From: Nocardia blacklockiae
Lineage (GTDB): Bacteria > Actinomycetota > Actinomycetes > Mycobacteriales > Mycobacteriaceae
NCBI RefSeq assembly: GCF_015477355.1
Contig: NZ_JADLRJ010000005.1
Location: 62,001-126,000 of the forward strand
Length of the DNA stretch: 64,000 nt
Direction: 5' to 3'
The position numbers and the translations under genes are program-made. This document shows positions 7,517-16,013 of this stretch, piece after piece; positions within the stretch are counted from its first letter, which is position 1, and the number at the start of each line of letters is the position of its first letter. The notes below the pieces were generated by a model. The model was not told where the DNA came from and did not search any database. It was given only the letters and a program-made list of their open reading frames with translations.

Positions 7517-9163
7517 CTATTTGGTGGCCGGTGCGGGCGCGTCCTCGTCGGCCGCGCGGGACTCCGCGTGCGCGTGCGCCCACTTGTAGTCCGGCTTGCC
7601 GGCCGGCGAGCGCTTGATCTCGTCCACGTACCAGATGCTGCGGGGCTGCTTGTAGGAGGAGATCTCCCGCGTCAGCACCGGGCGCAGCTCGTCGAGGCTC
7701 GGTCGCTTACCGGAGCGGCACTGCACCACCGCGGCCACCCGCTGACCCCAGCGCTCGTCCGGGACGCCGATGACCAGCGCGTCGAGGACCTCGGGGTGAC
7801 ACTTGAGCGCGCCCTCGACCTCCTCGGGGTAGATCTTCTCGCCGCCGCTGTTGATGCTCACCGAACCGCGGCCGAGCATGGTGACGGTGCCGTCCTCCTC
7901 CACCCGGGCGTAGTCCCCGGGGATGGAGTAGCGAATCCCGTTGAACTCCTTGAACGTCGCCGCGGTCTTCACCGGGTCGTTGTAGTAGCCGACCGGGATG
8001 TGCCCCTTGCGCGCCAGCAGCCCGACCTGCCCGGAGCCCGGGACCACCGGGTTGCCGTTCTCGTCGAGCACCTCGGTGGAGGCGTCGATCTTCACCCGCG
8101 GGCCGCCGGTGTGGGTGGCGCCCTTGGACACCACCGACAGCCCGCCGAAGCCGGTCTCCGAGGAGCCGATCGAGTCGGTGATGACGGTGTTGGGCAGCAG
8201 CTCGATGAACTCGTCCTTCAGCGCGGGCGAGAACAGCGCGGCGCTGCTGGCCATCGCCCACAGGTTCGAATGCTGGTACGGCTCACCGGTTTCCGGGTTC
8301 CCGGCCTTCAGCGCGTCGAGCATCGGCCGCGCCATGGCGTCGCCGGTAATGAAGATCATGTTGATGCCGTGGCGGTCGATCGCCTGCCACACGCCGTGCC
8401 CGCTGAACTCCGGCAGCATGACGGTCTTGCCGCCGTCGAACAGGCCGTGGAAGGTCGCGGTCTGCGAACCGCCGTGGATCATCGGCGGGATCGGGTAGCG
8501 CACCATCTGCGCGTTGCCGGCGCCGGCCTTGGCCTGCTGCCACTCGTCCTGCACGTACTCGCCGGTGAGGAAGTTGATGCCGCCGCCGAGCACCCGCCAC
8601 CAGTCCTCGTGCCGCCACATCACGCCCTTGGGCATGCCGGTGGTGCCGCCGGTGTAGAGCATAAAGATGTCGTCGGGCGAGCGGTCGCCGAAGTCGCGTT
8701 CGCCGTGTGAGGCCGCCAGCGCCTCCTCGTAGCCGATCGAGTCGGCCGCGGTGGGCGCGTCGGTGCCGTCGTCCACGACCAGCACGGTCTTCAGCTTCGG
8801 GGTGTTCGGCCGGACGCCGGCCACCCGGTCGGTGTACCGCCGCTCGTGAATCAGCGCGACCATATCCGAATTGTCGAAAATATATTGCAACTCGTTCTCG
8901 ACGTATCGGAAGTTGATGTTGATCATCACCGCCCGCGCCTTGAACACCGCCACCATGGCCTCCACGGCCTCGATGGTGTTGCGCGAGTAGATGCCGACCT
9001 TGTCCCCCGGCCCCACACCCTGTTCCTGCAGGTAGTGCGCGAGTCGGTTGGTCCGGTCCTCCAGCTGGGCGTACGTCACCGACCGGGTGTCGTCAGCCAG
9101 AGCGACGCGGTCCGGCACGAGGTCGACGGTGTGTTCGACAAGGTCCGCTATGTTGTAGCTCAC
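7517..9163 (-). CDS. fadD19: FadD19, steroid side-chain acyl-CoA synthetase
   Basis: AMP-forming ligase of 548 aa, the same length as M. tuberculosis FadD19. The P-loop-like motif FMLYTGGTTGMPKG is near residue 180, and the adenylation motif WYVDEIKRSPAGKPDYKW is close to the C-terminus. FadD19 activates 3-oxocholest-4-en-26-oate-type side chains to the CoA thioester and is needed for C24-branched sterols in Rhodococcus. I take the GTG at 9163 (SYNIADLVEHTVDLVPD follows) because the KstR box lies just upstream; a reading from 9310 would run through the operator. Confidence 0.92.
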   Translation of the reverse strand: MSYNIADLVEHTVDLVPDRVALADDTRSVTYAQLEDRTNRLAHYLQEQGVGPGDKVGIYSRNTIEAVEAMVAVFKARAVMININFRYVENELQYIFDNSDMVALIHERRYTDRVAGVRPNTPKLKTVLVVDDGTDAPTAADSIGYEEALAASHGERDFGDRSPDDIFMLYTGGTTGMPKGVMWRHEDWWRVLGGGINFLTGEYVQDEWQQAKAGAGNAQMVRYPIPPMIHGGSQTATFHGLFDGGKTVMLPEFSGHGVWQAIDRHGINMIFITGDAMARPMLDALKAGNPETGEPYQHSNLWAMASSAALFSPALKDEFIELLPNTVITDSIGSSETGFGGLSVVSKGATHTGGPRVKIDASTEVLDENGNPVVPGSGQVGLLARKGHIPVGYYNDPVKTAATFKEFNGIRYSIPGDYARVEEDGTVTMLGRGSVSINSGGEKIYPEEVEGALKCHPEVLDALVIGVPDERWGQRVAAVVQCRSGKRPSLDELRPVLTREISSYKQPRSIWYVDEIKRSPAGKPDYKWAHAHAESRAADEDAPAPATK

Positions 9164-9173
9164 AGGACAAAAA

Positions 9174-9187
9174 TAGAACGTGTTCTT
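9174..9187. promoter_or_regulatory. KstR operator upstream of fadD19
   Basis: TAGAACGTGTTCTT matches seven of the eight fixed positions and starts 11 nt before the fadD19 GTG. The short distance suggests a leaderless or very short-leader transcript. Confidence 0.8.
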
Positions 9188-9344
9188 GGTCCTGACAAGA
9201 GTCAATTTACACCGTTTACGAATTCGATCGTGACGATAGCCGCCGACCGCCGATACGTCCTCGGAACGGCGAAAGACGTTGCGGCACAACACGACCGGCC
9301 CACCCGGCACAGGCCGGGCGGGCTGTCGTCGCGGCTTCGGGCCG

Positions 9345-10886
9345 CTACGCCTGCACGTAGCGGTCCCGGATCTTGCGCTTGTAGAGCTTTCCGTTCGGGT
9401 CGCGGGGCAGTTCGTCCAGGTAGTCGATGCTGCGGGGCAGTTTGTACTTGGCCAGGCGGCTCGCGGCGAACGCCATCAGCTCGCGGGTGAGGTCGTCGTC
9501 GGCGCGCACGCCCTCGGCCGGCTGCACGACCGCCTTGACCTCCTGGCCCCAGTCCTCGTGCGGGATGCCGAACACCGCGACGTCGGCGACCTTCGGGTGC
9601 GTGATCAGCTCGCCCTCGATCTCGGCGGGATAGATGTTCACGCCCCCGGACAGGATCAGGTCCGAGCGCCGGTCGTGCAGGTACAGATAGCCGTCGGCGT
9701 CCATGTGCCCGATGTCGCCGACGGTGAACAGGTCGCCGACGCGGGCGTCCTCGGTCTTGGCCTTGTCCTTGTGGTACTCGAAGTTGGAGCCGCCCATGCG
9801 CATGTAGACGGTGCCGGTCTCGCCGGGCGGCACCTCGTTGCCGTCGTCGTCGAGCACCTTCACCACCGCGTACGGCCAGGCCTTGCCGACCGAACCGGGC
9901 TTGCGCAACCACTCCTCGCCGGAGATGGACGTGCCGCCGCCCTCGGTCGCGGCGTAGTACTCGGTGACGACCGGCCCCCACCACTCCAGCATCCGGCGCT
10001 TGGTCTCCTGCGGGCACGGCGCCGCGCCGTGGATCATGCAGCGCAGCGAGGACACGTCGTACTTCGCGCGCACCTCCTCCGGCAGCGCCAGCAGGCGGTG
10101 GAACTGGGTCGGCACCATGTGGCTGTGGGTGACCCGGTGCCGCTCGATCAGCCGCAGCATCTCCTCCGGATCCCACTTGTCCATCAGAACCACGGTGTGC
10201 CCCAACTGAATCGAGATGGAGGCGAAGTTCAGCACCGCGGTGTGATAGAGCGGCGAGCCGCAGATGTGTACGTGGTCGTCGAACGGCCGGATGCCGAACA
10301 GGCCGAAGAAGCCGGTCGCCTGCGGCCCGACCACATCCGGATCGGCGCCGGTCAGCGGGCGGCGCACACCCTTGGGACGGCCGGTGGTGCCCGAGGTGTA
10401 GAGCATCGGCGCGCCGGTCGTGCGGTCGTCGGGGCGGCCGGTCTCGCCCGCGCCCAGCTCCGCCAGCGGCTGGAAGCCCTCGACCGTCCCCACCGAATAG
10501 CGTGCGCCCGCAGGGACTTTCGCCTCCTCGGCGGCGATCCGGGCGGCCTCGGCGAAGCGCTCGTCGGCGACGAACACCTTCGCCTCGCTGTCGCCGAGGA
10601 TGTAGGCCACCTCCGGTCCGGTCAGATGCCAGTTCACCGCGACGATGTACAGCCCGGACTGATAGGCCGCGAAGTACACCGCGAGCGCCTCGGCGCTGTT
10701 GTGCACCATCGAGACCAGCACGTCACCGGCGCGCAAGCCCTTGGCCCGCAAGCCTTTCGCCAGGCGGTCGGCCTGGCCGGCCAGTTCCGCGTAGCTGACC
10801 TGCCGACCCGACGGATCGACGACGGCGATCCGTTCGGGTGCGGCGGCGGCGATATTCCACAATCCCAGCTGCTGCGCCTGCTCCAT
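9345..10886 (-). CDS. AMP-forming acyl-CoA synthetase of the KstR regulon (FadD-type)
   Basis: Ligase of 513 aa. MLYTSGTTGRPKGV is near residue 160, YYAATEGGGTSI in the middle and DELPRDPNGKLYKRKI at the end, all standard for fatty-acid and steroid CoA ligases. It sits in the place occupied by other fadD genes in mycobacterial sterol loci but does not read like FadD17 or FadD19, so I give no symbol. The ATG at 10886 has GAGAGG eight bases upstream. A perfect KstR palindrome lies immediately before it. Likely substrate: a sterol side-chain acid, perhaps a shorter or branched one (inference). Confidence 0.85.
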   Translation of the reverse strand: MEQAQQLGLWNIAAAAPERIAVVDPSGRQVSYAELAGQADRLAKGLRAKGLRAGDVLVSMVHNSAEALAVYFAAYQSGLYIVAVNWHLTGPEVAYILGDSEAKVFVADERFAEAARIAAEEAKVPAGARYSVGTVEGFQPLAELGAGETGRPDDRTTGAPMLYTSGTTGRPKGVRRPLTGADPDVVGPQATGFFGLFGIRPFDDHVHICGSPLYHTAVLNFASISIQLGHTVVLMDKWDPEEMLRLIERHRVTHSHMVPTQFHRLLALPEEVRAKYDVSSLRCMIHGAAPCPQETKRRMLEWWGPVVTEYYAATEGGGTSISGEEWLRKPGSVGKAWPYAVVKVLDDDGNEVPPGETGTVYMRMGGSNFEYHKDKAKTEDARVGDLFTVGDIGHMDADGYLYLHDRRSDLILSGGVNIYPAEIEGELITHPKVADVAVFGIPHEDWGQEVKAVVQPAEGVRADDDLTRELMAFAASRLAKYKLPRSIDYLDELPRDPNGKLYKRKIRDRYVQA

Positions 10887-10905
10887 CGAAGTCACCTCTC
10901 GAATC

Positions 10906-10919
10906 TAGAACGTGTTCTA
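10906..10919. promoter_or_regulatory. KstR operator overlapping the stop codon of the upstream gene
   Basis: TAGAACGTGTTCTA is a perfect 14-bp palindrome and a full consensus match. Its last bases include the TAG stop (10917-10919) of the F420-type oxidoreductase gene. It therefore gives the acyl-CoA synthetase gene its own regulated promoter inside the operon. Confidence 0.85.
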
Positions 10920-11954
10920 ACCGCGGACAAGGGGTGCCAGCGCCTCGAACTGCGCGACGTCGCGGACCCCGACGAGCAGCATGGTGACGCCCGCCTGCTC
11001 CCACACCTTCAGCTGCTCGCGCACGTGCGCCTCATCGCCGATGATCGTGGTGTCGAGGATCAGCTCGTCGGGCACCGCGGCCGCCGCCTCGTCCTTGCGG
11101 CCGGAGCGGAACAGCCGGGTGATCTCGTCGACGACCTCGCCGTAGCCCATCCGCCGATACACCTGGGCGTGGAAGTTCAGCTCCTCCGCGCCCATGCCGC
11201 CGATGTAGAGCGCCATCACCGGGCGCAACCGGTCCAGTTCGGCCTTCGGGTCGTCGGTCAGGATGACCTGCGCGGTGGCGGCGATCTCGAAGTCGGCGCG
11301 CGAACGCCGGGCACCCGCGCGGGCGAACCCCTCGTCGAGCCACTCGTTGTACATTCCGGCGAGCCGGGGCGTGTAGTAGATCGCCAGCCAGCCGTCGGCT
11401 ATCTCGGCGGTCAGCGCCACGTTCTTGGGGCCCTCGGCGCCCAGCCAGATGGGCAGATCCGCACGTAGCGGGTGGGTTATCGGCTTGAGCGGCTTGCCCA
11501 GACCCGTCGCGTCCGGCCCGGTGTAGGGCATCGGGAAGTGCGGTCCCGCGCTCACCACCTTGCCCTCCCGCGCGAGCACCTGACGGACGATCCCGACGTA
11601 CTCGCGGGTCCGCTGCAACGGTTTGGCGAACGGCTGGCCGTACCAGCCCTCGACCACCTGCGGCCCCGAGACGCCGAGCCCGAGAATGTGCCGGCCGCCG
11701 CTGAGGTGATCCATCGTCAGCGCCGCCATCGCGGTGGCCGCGGGCGTGCGCGCCGACAGCTGCACCACCGAGGTGCCCAGCCGCACCCGGCTGGTCCGCG
11801 ACCCCCACCAGGCCAGCGGCGTGAACGCGTCCGAGCCCCACGACTCCGCCGTGAACACCGCGTCGAAACCGGCCGCCTCGGCGGCGGTCACCAGTTCCCC
11901 GGCATTGGACGGCGGCTGCGCGCCCCAGTACCCGAGCTGCAATCCGAAACGCAT
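10917..11954 (-). CDS. LLM-class, probably F420-dependent oxidoreductase (Rv3520c-like)
   Basis: Enzyme of 345 aa with a luciferase-like monooxygenase fold. It begins MRFGLQLGYWGAQPPSNAGE, and the mid-protein segment GGRHILGLGVSGPQVVEGWYG is typical of actinobacterial F420-dependent LLM enzymes. The M. tuberculosis equivalent at this place, Rv3520c, belongs to the KstR regulon, but its steroid substrate is not established. It is divergent from the DUF35-like gene. A near-consensus KstR box and a 16-bp GC palindrome lie between the two. Confidence 0.82.
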   Translation of the reverse strand: MRFGLQLGYWGAQPPSNAGELVTAAEAAGFDAVFTAESWGSDAFTPLAWWGSRTSRVRLGTSVVQLSARTPAATAMAALTMDHLSGGRHILGLGVSGPQVVEGWYGQPFAKPLQRTREYVGIVRQVLAREGKVVSAGPHFPMPYTGPDATGLGKPLKPITHPLRADLPIWLGAEGPKNVALTAEIADGWLAIYYTPRLAGMYNEWLDEGFARAGARRSRADFEIAATAQVILTDDPKAELDRLRPVMALYIGGMGAEELNFHAQVYRRMGYGEVVDEITRLFRSGRKDEAAAAVPDELILDTTIIGDEAHVREQLKVWEQAGVTMLLVGVRDVAQFEALAPLVRG

Positions 11955-11969
11955 GACCGATCCTTCCTT

Positions 11970-11985
11970 GGAGGGCGCGCCCTCC
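11970..11985. repeat. GC-rich 16-bp palindrome in the leader of the F420-type gene
   Basis: GGAGGGCGCGCCCTCC is a perfect palindrome 15 nt upstream of the ATG at 11954. It would form a stem in the mRNA leader or could bind a dimeric protein. It is not a KstR site. Confidence 0.4.
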
Positions 11986-12010
11986 GGCGGGCTACTCTTG
12001 CCACCAGAAT

Positions 12011-12024
12011 AAGAACCTGTTCTA
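12011..12024. promoter_or_regulatory. KstR operator between the F420-type oxidoreductase and DUF35-like genes
   Basis: AAGAACCTGTTCTA matches seven of the eight fixed positions. It lies in the divergent region and can serve both directions. Confidence 0.75.
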
Positions 12025-12051
12025 CTCGATATCGTGACTCAGGGGAACACC

Positions 12052-13050
12052 ATGACCGGCACTGTTGCCGAAGCGAGTGGCCCGGAAACGGGAACCACGC
12101 CCGACGTGCTCGCCGCGGAACTACGCATGAAGTTCGACTACACCCGCTCGGTCGGGCCGACCATCGGCCGGTTCCTGACCGGTCTGCGGGACGGCCGGAT
12201 CGTCGGCGTACGCGGGTCCGACGGCCGGGTCTTCGTGCCACCGGCCGAATACGATCCGGTCACCGCCGACGCGCTGACCGACTTCGTCGACGTGGCCGAC
12301 GTGGGCACCGTGCAGAGCTGGAGCTGGGTCCGGGACCCGTTGCCCGGCCAGCCCTTCGACCGCCCCTTCGCCTGGGCGCTGATCAAGCTCGACGGCGCGG
12401 ACACCGCACTGCTGCACGCTGTCGACGTCGACTCCGCCGACGCGATGCGCACCGGCATGCGCGTGCGCGCCCGCTGGGCCGCCGAACGGAGCGGCGGCAT
12501 CCACGACATCGCCTGCTTCGAGCCCGGCGAAACCTCCACGGCCCCAACGCCGCCCGCGTCCGAGGGCGAGCCGATCACCGGCATCGTCACGCCGATCGAC
12601 CTGAGCTACAAGCACACCGCGGCCCCGCAGGAGACGGTGTACCTCCGGGGCATCGCGGAGGGCCGGCTGGTGGGTGCCCGCGCGGCCGACGGCAAGGTGT
12701 ACTTCCCGCCGCGCGGCGCCGACCCGCGCACCGGCGAGCCGACCGAGGACTACGTCGACCTCGCCGACACCGGCATCGTCACCACCTTCTGCATCGTGAA
12801 CGTGCCGTTCCAGGGTCAGCGCATCAAGCCGCCCTACGTCGCCGCCTACATCTTGCTGGACGGGTCCGACATCCCGTTCCTGCACCTGGTGCTCGGCTGC
12901 GAGGCCAGCGAGGTGCGCATGGGCATGCGGGTCAAGGCGTCCTGGAAACCCCGCGAGGAGTGGACCTTCGAGGGTCTGGACAACATCTCGCACTTCGAGC
13001 CCACCGGCGAACCCGACGCCGACTACGAGACCTTCGCGCAGCACCTGTAG
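12052..13050 (+). CDS. Tandem DUF35/OB-fold protein (Rv3521-like), likely partner of the Ltp aldolases
   Basis: Protein of 332 aa with two similar halves. LRDGRIVGVRGSDGRVFVPP at about 50-70 and IAEGRLVGARAADGKVYFPP at about 195-215 are the same beta-strand pattern twice, as in DUF35 acyl-CoA-binding OB-folds. In this pathway the steroid aldolase Ltp2 needs a DUF35 domain on ChsH2. Two SCP-x-like genes follow here in the same operon, so a role as their acyl-CoA-binding partner is a reasonable inference. The ATG at 12052 has AGGGGA upstream; the GTG at 12034 is less likely. Confidence 0.78.
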   Translation: MTGTVAEASGPETGTTPDVLAAELRMKFDYTRSVGPTIGRFLTGLRDGRIVGVRGSDGRVFVPPAEYDPVTADALTDFVDVADVGTVQSWSWVRDPLPGQPFDRPFAWALIKLDGADTALLHAVDVDSADAMRTGMRVRARWAAERSGGIHDIACFEPGETSTAPTPPASEGEPITGIVTPIDLSYKHTAAPQETVYLRGIAEGRLVGARAADGKVYFPPRGADPRTGEPTEDYVDLADTGIVTTFCIVNVPFQGQRIKPPYVAAYILLDGSDIPFLHLVLGCEASEVRMGMRVKASWKPREEWTFEGLDNISHFEPTGEPDADYETFAQHL

Positions 13051-13081
13051 CGCCGGCGCTTCGGAAGAGAGCTGAAATACC

Positions 13082-14113
13082 TTGAGCAACAACGTAACCG
13101 ACATCGCGGTGGTGGGATTCGCCCACGCACCGCACGTTTCGGAGACCTACGGCACCACCAACGGTGTCGAGATGCTGGTGCCGTGCTTCCGGCACCTGTA
13201 CGACAAGCTCGGCATCACCGTCGGCGACATCGACTTCTGGTGCTCGGGTTCCTCGGATTACCTTGCCGGGCGCGCCTTCTCGTTCATCTCGGCGATCGAC
13301 TCGATCGGCGCGGTGCCGCCCATCAACGAGTCGCACGTGGAGATGGACGCGGCCTGGGCGCTGTACGAGGCGTGGGTGAAACTGCGCTCCGGCCAGGCGA
13401 AGACCGCGTTGGTCTACGGCTTCGGCAAGGCCTCGGCGGGCACGCTGCGCCAGGTCCTGACCATGCAGACCGACCCGTACCTGGTCGCGCCGCTGTGGCC
13501 GGACGCCGTCTCGATGGCCGGATTGCAGGCCCGCGCCGGACTGGACGCCGGACGCTGGACCGAGCGGGACATGGCCGCGGTGTCCGCCGCCGACGACGCG
13601 GAGATCGAGAAGCGGCTCGCCGCACCGTATGTCGCTGACCCGCTGCGTGAGCACGACATCGCGCCCATCACCGACGGCGCTGCCGCCATCGTGCTCGCCA
13701 CCGGCGACCGCGCCCGCGAGCTGTGCGAGCGACCGGCCTGGCTGACCGGCATGGCGCACCGCATCGACACCCCGATCCTGGGCGCCCGCGACCTGACCAC
13801 CTCGCCGTCGGCCGCCGCGGCGGCGCAGGCCGTGCGCAACGGCGACACCGGCGATTTCGACATCGCCGAACTGCACGCGCAGTTCAGCCACGAGCAGCTG
13901 ATCCTGAAACAAGCACTGGGACTGAGCGATACCACCCGCATCAATCCCTCGGGCGGCGCGCTGGCGGGCAACCCGATGTTCGCGGCCGGACTCGAACGGA
14001 TCGGTTTCGCCGCGACCGAGATCATCAACGGCAACGCGAACCGCGCCCTCGCCCACGCGGCGAGTGGCCCTGCGCTGCAACAGAACTTGGTGGCCACCCT
14101 GGAGGCACGATGA
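13082..14113 (+). CDS. ltp4: SCP-x/thiolase-like steroid aldolase Ltp4 (Rv3522-like)
   Basis: Thiolase-fold protein of 343 aa. The N-terminal part carries DIDFWCSGSSDYLAGRAF with the candidate nucleophile region, and the C-terminal part carries INPSGGALAGNPMFAAGLER. SCP-x-like proteins of this cluster cleave carbon-carbon bonds retro-aldolically instead of thiolytically. Ltp3 and Ltp4 are reported as needed for C24-branched sterol side chains in Rhodococcus. It starts with TTG at 13082 and overlaps ltp3 by 4 nt (ATGA). Confidence 0.85.
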   Translation: MSNNVTDIAVVGFAHAPHVSETYGTTNGVEMLVPCFRHLYDKLGITVGDIDFWCSGSSDYLAGRAFSFISAIDSIGAVPPINESHVEMDAAWALYEAWVKLRSGQAKTALVYGFGKASAGTLRQVLTMQTDPYLVAPLWPDAVSMAGLQARAGLDAGRWTERDMAAVSAADDAEIEKRLAAPYVADPLREHDIAPITDGAAAIVLATGDRARELCERPAWLTGMAHRIDTPILGARDLTTSPSAAAAAQAVRNGDTGDFDIAELHAQFSHEQLILKQALGLSDTTRINPSGGALAGNPMFAAGLERIGFAATEIINGNANRALAHAASGPALQQNLVATLEAR

Positions 14114-15276
14114 CCAACCTCGCCGCGGTGCTCGGCACCGGACAAACCCATCACGTGACGAAACGAACCGATGTGTCCATGGCGGGCCTGTGCCGCGAGG
14201 CCATCGATCGCGCGCTGGACGACGCCGAACTCACCATGGCCGACATCGACGCCGTCGTCGTCGGCAAGGCGCCGGACCTGTTCGAGGGTTCGATGATGCC
14301 CGAGCTGTTCATGGCGGATGCCCTGGGCGCCACCGGGAAACCGCTGCTGCGCGTGCACACCGCGGGCTCGGTCGGCGGCTCCACCGGCATCGTGGCGGCC
14401 AACCACGTGCAGGCCGGCGTGCACGGCAAGGTGCTCGCGGTGGCCTGGGAGAAGCAGTCGGAATCGAATGCCATGTGGGCACTGTCGAATCCGGTCCCGT
14501 TCACCAAGCCGGTCGGCGCGGGCGCGGGCGGCTACTTCGCCCCGCACGTGCGGGCCTACATCCGCCGGTCCAACGCGCCGCTGCACATCGGGGCGATGGT
14601 CGCGGCCAAGGACCGCCGCAACGGCGCCAAGAATCCGCTCGCCCATCTCCAGCAGGGCGACATCACCATGGAGTCGGTGCTGGCCTCGCAGATGCTGTGG
14701 GACCCGATCCGATTCGACGAGACCTGCCCCTCCTCCGACGGCGCCTGCGCGATCGTGCTCGGCGACGAGGAGTCGGCGCGGGCCGTCGAGGCGTCCGGGA
14801 AGAAGGTCGGCTGGGTGCACGGCACCGCGATGCGCACCGAGCCGCTGGCGTACTCGGGTCGCGACCAGGTCAGCCCGCAGGCCGGCCGCGACGCCGCCGC
14901 GGCGCTGTGGAAGCAGGCCGGGATCGCCAATCCGCTCGAGGAGATCGACGCCGCCGAGATCTACGTGCCGTTCTCCTGGTTCGAGCCGATGTGGCTGGAG
15001 AATCTGGGCTTCATGCCCGAGGGCGAGGGCTGGAAGCTCACCGACGCCCACGAGACCGAGATCGGCGGGAAGCTGCCGGTCAACCCGTCCGGCGGCGTGC
15101 TCAGCTCCAACCCGATCGGCGCCTCCGGCCTGATCCGCTTCGCCGAGGCCGCCAAGCAGGTGATGGGGCGCGCCGGGGCGTACCAGGTCGAGAACGCCCG
15201 CAAGGCGTTCGGGCACGCCTACGGCGGTGGATCGCAGTACTTCTCGATGTGGGTCGTGGGATCGGAACGCCCGTGA
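14110..15276 (+). CDS. ltp3: SCP-x/thiolase-like steroid aldolase Ltp3 (Rv3523-like)
   Basis: Thiolase-like protein of 388 aa. RVHTAGSVGGSTGIVAANHV is near residue 90, and the conserved end reads VNPSGGVLSSNPIGASGLIRF then GHAYGGGSQYFSMWV. It is translationally coupled to ltp4 and probably forms a complex with Ltp4 and the upstream DUF35-like protein. In Rhodococcus this pair removes the propionyl part of C24-branched side chains. With fadD19 in the same cluster, the strain is probably equipped for phytosterols. Confidence 0.86.
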   Translation: MTNLAAVLGTGQTHHVTKRTDVSMAGLCREAIDRALDDAELTMADIDAVVVGKAPDLFEGSMMPELFMADALGATGKPLLRVHTAGSVGGSTGIVAANHVQAGVHGKVLAVAWEKQSESNAMWALSNPVPFTKPVGAGAGGYFAPHVRAYIRRSNAPLHIGAMVAAKDRRNGAKNPLAHLQQGDITMESVLASQMLWDPIRFDETCPSSDGACAIVLGDEESARAVEASGKKVGWVHGTAMRTEPLAYSGRDQVSPQAGRDAAAALWKQAGIANPLEEIDAAEIYVPFSWFEPMWLENLGFMPEGEGWKLTDAHETEIGGKLPVNPSGGVLSSNPIGASGLIRFAEAAKQVMGRAGAYQVENARKAFGHAYGGGSQYFSMWVVGSERP

Positions 15277-15525
15277 CGATAACCGCCGAGGAATGCGGAT
15301 TTTTCGGGTATCGCGGCCGCACGATCGAATTCCGGCGCGAATTCTTCGATTTCGGACCGTGCGGATGAGCCCGGTCCCGCCGCGGTCGGCGCGCTTCTAC
15401 GAGAACATCTGCAAAACCATCGGCAAACTCACCGAGCCGCGTAGCGAATACGACCGAACTGACCAGTCTTTCGAAATCCAAGTGGTCTGTATCGCTCGTT
15501 TCGCCGGACCGATAGGAGCATCCGC

Positions 15526-15942
15526 ATGACGACGACCACCGACCATCCCGCCCGGCTCGCCGGGCACGCCTCGCAGGCCGCGGTGCGCGCCCGGGACAAG
15601 GCCGCCTGGCTGGACCTCTTCGCCGCCGACGGCATCGTCGAGGACCCGATCGGGCCCTCGGTGTTCGATCCGGAGGGCCGGGGCCACCGCGGCCGCGAGG
15701 CCATCGGCGCCTTCTGGGACAAGGCGATCGCCTCGACCGAATCGATCGAGTTCCTGTTCGGCGACTCCTTCGCCTGCGGCAACGAGGTCGCCTTCACCGG
15801 CCTGATCCGCACGCACATCGGCGGGCAGGTGATCGACGCCGAGGGCGTGTTCACCTACCGCGTGGACGAGGCGGGCAAGATCGCCGCGCTGCGGGCGTTC
15901 TGGGAGGCCGACCGCGCCATGAAAACCATGCGACCGGCCTGA
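15526..15942 (+). CDS. NTF2/SnoaL-fold protein, ketosteroid-isomerase-like
   Basis: Small cone-shaped-fold protein of 138 aa with the typical opening ARDKAAWLDLFAADGIVEDPIG and DAEGVFTYRVDEAGKIAALRAFW near the end. Delta5-3-ketosteroid isomerases, limonene-epoxide hydrolases and polyketide cyclases share this fold. Its position between ltp3 and cyp125 favours a steroid substrate, and the acidic residues in DLFAADG would suit an isomerase, but the reaction is not proven. No KstR box lies in the 249 nt upstream. The ATG follows GATAGGAG. Confidence 0.72.
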   Translation: MTTTTDHPARLAGHASQAAVRARDKAAWLDLFAADGIVEDPIGPSVFDPEGRGHRGREAIGAFWDKAIASTESIEFLFGDSFACGNEVAFTGLIRTHIGGQVIDAEGVFTYRVDEAGKIAALRAFWEADRAMKTMRPA

Positions 15943-15965
15943 CGCCGGGATCGGTGGGGACCGAG

Positions 15966-16000
15966 AAAGGGCGGGGCACCAGCCGGTGCCCCGCCCTTTT
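15966..16000. terminator. Bidirectional terminator between the NTF2-like gene and cyp125
   Basis: AAAGGGCGGGGCACC (15966-15980) pairs perfectly with GGTGCCCCGCCCTTT (15985-15999). A/T runs flank both ends, and the two genes converge here. Confidence 0.85.
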
Positions 16001-16013
16001 CGTCGTCTTCGCC

